DNA from: Victivallales bacterium
Lineage (GTDB): Bacteria; Verrucomicrobiota; Lentisphaeria; Oligosphaerales; Oligosphaeraceae
DNA: 12,769 bases
NCBI GenBank assembly: GCA_017615955.1
Contig: JAFZZD010000552.1
Location: forward strand, 1-12,769
Direction: 5' to 3'
Below the pieces are notes generated by a model. The model did no database searches and was not told the DNA's origin. It saw only the letters and a list, made by a program, of their open reading frames with translations. How positions within the stretch are numbered: position 1 is the first letter of the stretch; each line of letters starts with the position of its first letter. A program made the translations under genes and the position numbers. Positions 8,664 to 12,769 of this stretch are shown here, piece after piece.

Positions 8664-10970
8664 TTAGAAATCCACATTGATGCGTACCTTGGGGAATGCC
8701 ACCAGTCTTGCCATGAGCATTATCTCAAAGTCGCTGTTGTCCCAGCCCATGCCTAGTCCCACGTCCCAGCAGTGGAGCCTGCGTCGCAGTATGTACCTGT
8801 GCTCGGACAGCTTGCTCTTGTCGAAGTCGTATTCCGCTTCGATTTCCAGTGACATCAGCGGATTAAGCGGAATGAACAGGCTGGCGTTGACAACGTCCGC
8901 AGTCTCAAAGCGCTTCTTCAAGTATGAGCTTTCGCCGCTGAAGTCCACCAGGGAACTGCCCATGGACCAGGTGCTGCGGGACAGGTGGTCGTTGCGGAAC
9001 ACGTAGAGGATTGACAAGTTCATTTTCTTCTCCTCGCCGAAGCGAATGCCGGTCTCGCCGCGCTGTATGCGGCGTTCGCCTGCATCGTACACCATGGCGG
9101 TCCAGTACGCCAGGTCTTTCCTTGGTGTGAAGTCCAGCCTGTTTCCCAGGTCGCCTGGATGACGCTCCGATTCCTCGCCACGGTCGAAGTGGAAGTCATA
9201 GTAGGACTGCAGGCGAAGATAGGTGGAGACGCCTTCTTTGCTCCTGGTGACCAGGCGCTGGTCCAGGCCGAAGCGCATGAAGTGCTGCTTGTCCAGCCTG
9301 TCCAGTTCATCGAAGTAGTAGATATGGTCTCTGTCATGGGATGGCTCCGGAGCGTATGTGTAGTTGATGTATGGCTCCAGCACGTGCTGCGCCCCATTGA
9401 GGTTGAGATTTTCCAGTTTCCAGTCCACCCAGTCGCTGCGCAGACTAGTCATCCATTCCGCGCCGAACTCCCATGCCACCCTTGCCACGTCGCCGCCCTT
9501 TGCATCGTAGTTTTTCAGGAGCGTCTTGGTGTACGGGTGGTCAGGGTCGTCCACATCCAGCATATTGGCGATGTCATTGTCGGTGAGTTTTGTCTTGCTG
9601 GAACGGCTGTAGTATGTGGCCGCAATTCCAGCCCTTGGAGTGAAGGAACCCAAACCGCCCAGCTGTATGGGCCTGTACAGAAAATGCTGGAAATGCGCCC
9701 TGAAGCTCTCGTAGTCATTGGGGTCCTCGTACAGGTCGCGGTCCTCATCCAGAAGGAACAGGCTGCTTCTTTTCCTGTCGAAATCCCGCCATTTCAGCGC
9801 GTAATAACCCATGCGGAACGAGGTCTGCTGCTGGAAGGATGTGTCCTTGATGTTATGCCTGGGCATCTCAAAGCGGTATTCTGGCAAGGTCTCCACCACC
9901 GTGTAGAAGTCATTGATGCGAGGCCGTATGGCGAGACCCGTGGAGAAGTTGGGCGTGTCCATGTTGAAGTCCAGGTAGGAGCGTGGCTGCTCCATGCGGC
10001 GGTAGTCCCTCCTGAACCAGTCGCTGAGCATGCTGATGTCGCTTAGCATGTCCAGATTCAGCCTCATGTCAAGGCCTTCCTCCAGCTCCTCGCGGAAGTA
10101 TGTGTTTATCCTGTAGCGCTCGTCCTTGCTGCTGAAGCGCCTGTCGTAGCCATGCTCGGTTTCAGGCGGGTCGCTGTCCAGAATGCCATACAATTTCGCC
10201 TTGAACAGGCGTTTTTCGTCCTTGTAGTCAATGTCGCTGCCAAGGCCCACGCCCCGCTTGCTCATAAGGTCAAGATACAGGCTGCCCTCGCCGTTTTCGT
10301 CGAACTTCTTCACACGGCCTATCCTTAGGTACGCGCCTTTCTTGCCTGAATAGCCAGGGTGGAATATGTAGCCGCTGGTGCCGTCCGTGGTGCCCCAGAT
10401 ATACGGGAAGTAGAAAACAGGCACGTCGCCGAACTTCAAGAGCGCGTTCCATGCGCTGAAGGTGTGGTCGCTGAAGTAGTTGACCGTGCTGGCGGTGAGC
10501 TTGTAGTGGGGTTCGTCCTTGTCGCAGGTGCTTAACCAGATACTGGTGCTGGTCACGTTGCCGTTGCCGTCCCCGCTGCCGCCTTCGCCGCCACCATGCC
10601 ATATCGGGGATGACATCCTGTATGGCCCGAAGGACAGCGTCCGCTTGTCCAGATTGCCCTTGATTGCAGGGGACTGCCAGCTGCCGCCCCCGTTGGCAAG
10701 GCTGACCTTCACATCGCCCGTGGCGGTGTAGTCCATGGTGCCTCTGTTCAGCTCCACCCTGGCGGCGGTCAGTGTGATGTCGCCGTAGTCTATGCGCACA
10801 TTGCCTTCCGCCGTGAGCATATCGCTCTCCTGGGCGTGGTTCATTGTGTCCGCCGATATCTTCAGCTCCTGCGCCTCGCCCACGGGATTCTTCACCGCGC
10901 TTTGCGCCAGAATGCAGCACAGCAGCAGAAGTGCCAGCAGCCTGAATTTTGTTGTCAGTATGTTCAACAT
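8664..10970 (-). CDS. lptD: LPS-assembly outer membrane protein LptD (OstA/Imp)
   Basis: Large outer-membrane barrel that, with the lipoprotein LptE, inserts LPS into the outer leaflet. The 768 aa start with a signal peptide (hydrophobic 11-22, likely cut in AQSA near residue 25). An OstA-type jellyroll domain (about 33-115) matches LptA/LptC, then comes the LptD barrel with the hallmark VPVFYFPY (183-190) and CW (734-735) near the end. The last residue is Phe, the aromatic end expected of a BAM client. The mature protein has exactly two cysteines, Cys149 (STCD) and Cys734, whereas E. coli LptD has four forming two disulfides. A Gly-rich stretch (about 126-138) just precedes Cys149. The ATG at 10970 has no clear Shine-Dalgarno. 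It is the first gene of the cluster, behind a candidate promoter. Confidence 0.95.
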   Translation of the reverse strand: MLNILTTKFRLLALLLLCCILAQSAVKNPVGEAQELKISADTMNHAQESDMLTAEGNVRIDYGDITLTAARVELNRGTMDYTATGDVKVSLANGGGSWQSPAIKGNLDKRTLSFGPYRMSSPIWHGGGEGGSGDGNGNVTSTSIWLSTCDKDEPHYKLTASTVNYFSDHTFSAWNALLKFGDVPVFYFPYIWGTTDGTSGYIFHPGYSGKKGAYLRIGRVKKFDENGEGSLYLDLMSKRGVGLGSDIDYKDEKRLFKAKLYGILDSDPPETEHGYDRRFSSKDERYRINTYFREELEEGLDMRLNLDMLSDISMLSDWFRRDYRRMEQPRSYLDFNMDTPNFSTGLAIRPRINDFYTVVETLPEYRFEMPRHNIKDTSFQQQTSFRMGYYALKWRDFDRKRSSLFLLDEDRDLYEDPNDYESFRAHFQHFLYRPIQLGGLGSFTPRAGIAATYYSRSSKTKLTDNDIANMLDVDDPDHPYTKTLLKNYDAKGGDVARVAWEFGAEWMTSLRSDWVDWKLENLNLNGAQHVLEPYINYTYAPEPSHDRDHIYYFDELDRLDKQHFMRFGLDQRLVTRSKEGVSTYLRLQSYYDFHFDRGEESERHPGDLGNRLDFTPRKDLAYWTAMVYDAGERRIQRGETGIRFGEEKKMNLSILYVFRNDHLSRSTWSMGSSLVDFSGESSYLKKRFETADVVNASLFIPLNPLMSLEIEAEYDFDKSKLSEHRYILRRRLHCWDVGLGMGWDNSDFEIMLMARLVAFPKVRINVDF

Positions 10971-10998
10971 TATGTAAGGTCTGTTATAAAACTGGCGT

Positions 10999-11026
10999 AA
11001 TATATATCTACAACTAATTATAACAA
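10999..11026 (-). promoter_or_regulatory. Candidate sigma-70-type promoter for the lptD cluster
   Basis: On the minus strand, TTGTTA (11021-11026) and TATATT (10999-11004) are 16 bp apart in an AT-rich stretch between the accessory unit's terminator and lptD. The predicted start of transcription is about 20 nt before the ATG. A perfect TATAAT also occurs at 11017-11022, but without a good -35. Confidence 0.4.
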
Positions 11027-11061
11027 GACGAAAATACCTTCCATTTTGCCAGAAAATCCTA

Positions 11062-11084
11062 AGTGGGCTAGTGGGCTATGGGCT
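11062..11084. repeat. Short tandem repeat AGTGGGCT x2 plus ATGGGCT
   Basis: Two identical 8-bp units (11062-11069, 11070-11077) are followed by a 7-bp variant (11078-11084). The array lies upstream of lptD, between its promoter and the terminator of the accessory unit. Function unknown; it resembles in scale the TGTCCAC triplet at the other end of lptD. Confidence 0.7.
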
Positions 11085-11105
11085 GTACCCTTGGAATACA
11101 GAGCG

Positions 11106-11139
11106 AAAAAAAGGATGAAGAGCAAACGGCCTTCATCCT
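11106..11139 (-). terminator. Rho-independent terminator of the Rpn unit
   Basis: Read on the minus strand, a perfect 9-bp stem (AGGATGAAG at 11131-11139 with CTTCATCCT at 11112-11120, 10-nt loop) is followed directly by a run of T (11106-11111). It lies 25 nt after the stop of the 67-aa ORF and before the lptD promoter, so it separates the accessory unit from the envelope cluster. Confidence 0.85.
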
Positions 11140-11164
11140 CGTAGTCATCTAATTTGTTCCTTGC

Positions 11165-11368
11165 CTAGAGCATTGCAATTGACTGGGCAATGTTTCTTAT
11201 GTTATCAGCGGTCAGGCCAGTCAACCTCTGTATGGTCTTGATACACAGCTTCATCTGCAAGGCATTGACTGCCACGTCATGCTTGTTTTGTTCAATGCCT
11301 TCTTTCCAGCCTTCTTTCCAGCCTTCTTTCCAGCCTTCTTCCCTGATTTGCCTGATTGCCTCGCACAT
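11165..11368 (-). CDS. Stand-alone RpnS-like protein (duplicated Rpn C-terminal domain, putative antitoxin)
   Basis: This 67-aa ORF matches only the C-terminal domain of the nuclease encoded just upstream (residues 251-333). The first 10 residues (MCEAIRQIRE) are identical, and the last 43 are 34/43 identical by hand alignment. The middle differs: instead of nine IEQG/IEKG-type units it has REEG, three WKEG, then IEQN. The C-terminus (IKTIQRLTGLTADNIRNI) looks like a short helix-turn-helix. There is no trace of the nuclease part. A perfect AAGGAGGT (11378-11385) is 9 nt before the ATG, and an in-frame stop (TAA, 11384-11386) just before it rules out a longer protein. It lies 36 nt after the nuclease stop, before a terminator, so it is likely co-transcribed. 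By analogy with E. coli RpnS, I infer it could bind the full-length nuclease or its relatives. The alternative is a decaying pseudogene fragment; the good ribosome binding site and intact frame argue against that. Confidence 0.65.
   Translation of the reverse strand: MCEAIRQIREEGWKEGWKEGWKEGIEQNKHDVAVNALQMKLCIKTIQRLTGLTADNIRNIAQSIAML
11298..11340. repeat. 12-bp tandem repeats encoding WKEG units
   Basis: CCTTCTTTCCAG occurs three times without mismatch (11298-11309, 11310-11321, 11322-11333), followed by a partial copy. On the minus strand each unit encodes one four-residue Trp-Lys-Glu-Gly repeat. Identity at the DNA level suggests recent expansion or homogenisation. The 12-bp length keeps the frame when copy number changes. 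Confidence 0.9.
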
Positions 11369-11377
11369 AACGTCAAT

Positions 11378-11385
11378 ACCTCCTT
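11378..11385 (-). promoter_or_regulatory. Perfect Shine-Dalgarno of the stand-alone RpnS-like ORF
   Basis: AAGGAGGT on the minus strand, 9 nt before the ATG at 11368. It is the full consensus complement to the 16S 3' end. The matching site inside the long gene is the weaker GGGAGG. The site begins within a TAA stop that closes the upstream frame. Confidence 0.8.
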
Positions 11386-11404
11386 AGAATAGCAGCAAAA
11401 TTTA

Positions 11405-11656
11405 CTAGAGCATTGCAATTGACTGGGCAATGCTCCTTATGCATTCAGCTGACAGGCCAGTCAGCTTCTGTATGGTCTTGATACTCAGCCTCATGTGCAA
11501 GGCTTTGACTGCCACGTCATGCTTGTTCTGCTCAATGCCCTCTTCCTTGCCTTTTTCAATGCCTTTTTCAATGCCTTGTTCAATGCCTTGTTCAATGCCC
11601 TCTTTCCTGCCTTGTTCAATGCCCTTTTCCCTGATTTGCCTGATTGCCTCGCACAT
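11405..11656 (-). CDS. Internal in-frame cistron: predicted RpnS (C-terminal 83 aa of the nuclease)
   Basis: Inside the nuclease gene, the ATG for Met251 (11654-11656) is preceded by GGGAGG (11667-11672) about 10 nt upstream, giving an 83-aa product: the repeat helix plus the C-terminal helix-turn-helix-like part. In E. coli Rpn genes the C-terminal domain is made from such an internal start and blocks the full-length nuclease. The best support here is that the downstream duplicate begins at exactly this ribosome binding site and ATG, as if this stretch were a functional gene in its own right. Expression is not shown by sequence alone. Confidence 0.5.
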   Translation of the reverse strand: MCEAIRQIREKGIEQGRKEGIEQGIEQGIEKGIEKGKEEGIEQNKHDVAVKALHMRLSIKTIQKLTGLSAECIRSIAQSIAML

Positions 11657-12406
11657 AACGCCAATGCCTCCCTCCGTGTCGTCCACGGCTTCATCAAATT
11701 CCATATTGAAGAACATATACAAAGTACGCCGCATTTCCCCTGGTGGAAATACCAGGCCTCTCTGGGATTCCAGAAACGCCTGCAATGCCTCGTCATCCCT
11801 TGAGAAGCGCCAACAACATAGCATAAATTTAAAATCTTTACAGAATCTTGAGAGCATTTTGTCATCCATTGTGTATGGATCCACCACGATGATTCTCCCT
11901 TGTTCGGCAATTTTGTCAAGTTGGGCATCTCTGTATTTCGCCATGTCAAGGAGTGAAAGAGGACCTTTCCATGGGCCACTGCTGAAATTTAGCACCAGGC
12001 TTACCACCAAAGGCAACTTGTGGCCTTCACTGTATCCATGCTCCTTTCTGAAGCGGAGCAATTCTCTGTTGCGATACTCATGTATGCGCAACGGCATTTC
12101 GCAATCCTGGCTAGTCTGTATCTCCAGACATAGCAGAAAGCCATCCTCGTTTCCGCATGGCCTGACAAAGAATGCCAGATCCATGAAACGGTTGTCAGTT
12201 GCGAAACCGCCAACGTCGTTTTCCAGCACAGAGTTCTGCTCCACGGGACGTGGCTCCAGCATGTCGTCCGTCACCACTGTCTTGCCCTCATATATAACTG
12301 CATTGCACAGGTTCGCAACATACTCCTTGTTCTGGAGCAGCAGCTTCAGCTGCGCGTCATATACGCAGCCTGTATTGGATGCATTGTCCTTATTTCTTTT
12401 TGCCAC
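11405..12406 (-). CDS. Rpn-like PD-(D/E)XK nuclease (recombination-promoting nuclease / putative transposase family)
   Basis: A 333-aa protein of the Rpn/PD-(D/E)XK 'putative transposase' group. The nuclease core shows Asp76 (RFMDLAF) and Glu95-x-Gln97 (LEIQ), the ExQ form of the active site, followed by the conserved R107...Y111 region (PLRIHEYRNRELL). Residues 259-294 form nine four-residue repeats (REKG, IEQG, RKEG, IEQG, IEQG, IEKG, IEKG, KEEG, IEQN), and 307-327 resemble a short helix-turn-helix. The start is GTG with AGGAG 9 nt upstream (12416-12420). E. coli Rpn proteins are DNA endonucleases that act in phage defence and are toxic unless inhibited by their separately translated C-terminal domain; that role here is inference. 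There is no sign that it is part of an insertion sequence. It has its own promoter and shares a terminator with the downstream 67-aa ORF. The DNA is less GC-rich than the envelope cluster, suggesting acquisition. Confidence 0.88.
   Translation of the reverse strand: MAKRNKDNASNTGCVYDAQLKLLLQNKEYVANLCNAVIYEGKTVVTDDMLEPRPVEQNSVLENDVGGFATDNRFMDLAFFVRPCGNEDGFLLCLEIQTSQDCEMPLRIHEYRNRELLRFRKEHGYSEGHKLPLVVSLVLNFSSGPWKGPLSLLDMAKYRDAQLDKIAEQGRIIVVDPYTMDDKMLSRFCKDFKFMLCCWRFSRDDEALQAFLESQRGLVFPPGEMRRTLYMFFNMEFDEAVDDTEGGIGVMCEAIRQIREKGIEQGRKEGIEQGIEQGIEKGIEKGKEEGIEQNKHDVAVKALHMRLSIKTIQKLTGLSAECIRSIAQSIAML
11525..11632. repeat. 12-bp tandem repeats encoding IEQG/IEKG units
   Basis: Nine 12-bp units, most close to TTCAATGCCTTG or TTCAATGCCTTT on the plus strand, encode nine four-residue repeats in the nuclease's C-terminal part. 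Some units are near-identical at the DNA level and others diverged (RKEG, KEEG). The unit length allows gain or loss of repeats without a frameshift. Confidence 0.85.
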
Positions 12407-12455
12407 AATAGAAAACTCCTGTCCTTTGGTAATTGCCCTAAATGGATATGTGCCT

Positions 12456-12483
12456 AATGTACATTGTTTGTGAATGTTGTCAA
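12456..12483 (-). promoter_or_regulatory. Candidate promoter of the Rpn unit with palindromic operator
   Basis: On the minus strand a perfect TTGACA (12478-12483) is 16 bp from TACATT (12456-12461, 4/6 match to TATAAT), about 50 nt before the GTG start. The 10-bp palindrome AATGTACATT (12456-12465) covers the -10 region, and a further AATGT half-site (12473-12477, plus strand) abuts the -35, giving ACATT-N7-AATGT. This arrangement would suit a repressor, possibly a product of the unit itself; that is inference. Confidence 0.5.
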
Positions 12484-12769
12484 GAGGTGTATATGTTATT
12501 TTTAGATACTTAAAAAATATTATAAATATTATACGTAAGAAATTATATTTATTTATATTAACCTATAATTAAGATAATAAAAAAATATATATAGCCTTCA
12601 TTATTATTCATCTTATTTCGCATTAAGACGCAGTGAATGTAAAAATGAATAATACGTTTAAAAATCATGTGGGTTGTTGATATCATTTTAACGTTTCTAT
12701 CCATAATTTTAACAAAAAATGAATTATAACGATATAAAATATTTCATTTTAATTTATATTATTATAGGA
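12484..12769. other. AT-rich stretch without genes
   Basis: About 18% GC by hand count (53 of 289 bases over 12481-12769), in sharp contrast to the envelope genes (for example about 68% at 2101-2160). I find no open frame of useful length, no RNA gene, no clear terminator and no convincing long inverted repeat. It could be the edge of an acquired island, a silenced upstream region, or the 3' flank of a gene beyond the window. Confidence 0.7.

Larger units (their letters stand above)
11165..11673 (-). repeat. Direct duplication of the nuclease gene's 3' part
   Basis: The segment at about 11165-11384 is a diverged copy of about 11405-11673. Similarity starts at the stop codon (both begin CTAGAGCATTGCAATTG on the plus strand) and ends at the ribosome binding site before the internal ATG (minus strand AAGGAGGT versus GGGAGGC). 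The copies differ in length mainly because the internal 12-bp repeats differ in number. Confidence 0.9.

Noticed and set aside
11298..11632. Possible CRISPR array
   Set aside because: The 12-bp units are directly adjacent, without spacers, and encode four-residue protein repeats.
11430..12473. A 347-codon plus-strand frame opposite the nuclease gene
   Set aside because: Its SMPCSMPF-type repeats are only the antisense reading of the 12-bp repeats; it has no ribosome binding site of note, and the minus-strand gene has promoter, ribosome binding site and nuclease motifs.
11106..12483. Possible insertion sequence, since the family is often labelled 'putative transposase'
   Set aside because: No terminal inverted repeats or target-site duplication were found; the unit has an ordinary promoter and terminator instead.

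Overview
This window comes from a Gram-negative bacterium with an LPS-type outer membrane: it carries LptD, an LptF/LptG-family permease, BamA, and an E. coli-like two-helix signal peptidase I. The protein flavour resembles the PVC group (Lentisphaerota or Kiritimatiellota), but this is a low-confidence guess from general appearance. All real genes lie on the minus strand, so transcription runs from high to low coordinates.

Right to left there are three blocks. (1) 12484-12769 is very AT-rich (about 18% GC by hand count over 12481-12769) with no gene. (2) 11106-12483 is a self-contained accessory unit: a promoter with a perfect -35 and a palindrome over the -10, a 333-aa Rpn-like PD-(D/E)XK nuclease, a 67-aa ORF that duplicates only the nuclease's C-terminal domain, and a rho-independent terminator. 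(3) 58-11026 is a six-gene envelope cluster in the order lptD, htpG, bamA, lptF/lptG, lepA, lepB. The gaps are 86 nt (lptD-htpG), 37 nt (htpG-bamA), an overlap of bamA with the permease, 4 nt (permease-lepA) and 5 nt (lepA-lepB). It looks like one transcript from a candidate promoter just before lptD, with a strong hairpin after lepB.

The cluster makes functional sense. LepB cleaves the signal peptides of exported proteins such as BamA and LptD. BamA inserts barrels, including LptD. LptF/G powers LPS extraction from the inner membrane, and LptD places LPS in the outer leaflet. HtpG (Hsp90) and LepA (EF4) are protein-quality and translation factors.

The most interesting part is the accessory unit. 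E. coli Rpn proteins are known as gene-within-gene toxin-antitoxins: a full-length nuclease (RpnL) is restrained by its own C-terminal domain (RpnS), translated from an internal start, and the two can meet through a helix of four-residue repeats. Here the long gene has the expected layout, with a Shine-Dalgarno and ATG at codon 251 just before nine four-residue repeats. In addition, exactly that internal cistron, from its ribosome binding site to its stop codon, has been duplicated downstream as a free-standing ORF with an improved ribosome binding site (AAGGAGGT) and a different repeat (WKEG instead of IEQG/IEKG). I infer an extra, diverged antitoxin-like protein.

Two starts were moved inward from the longest open frame because the Shine-Dalgarno lies inside it: lepB to the ATG at 1335 and bamA to the ATG at 6596.
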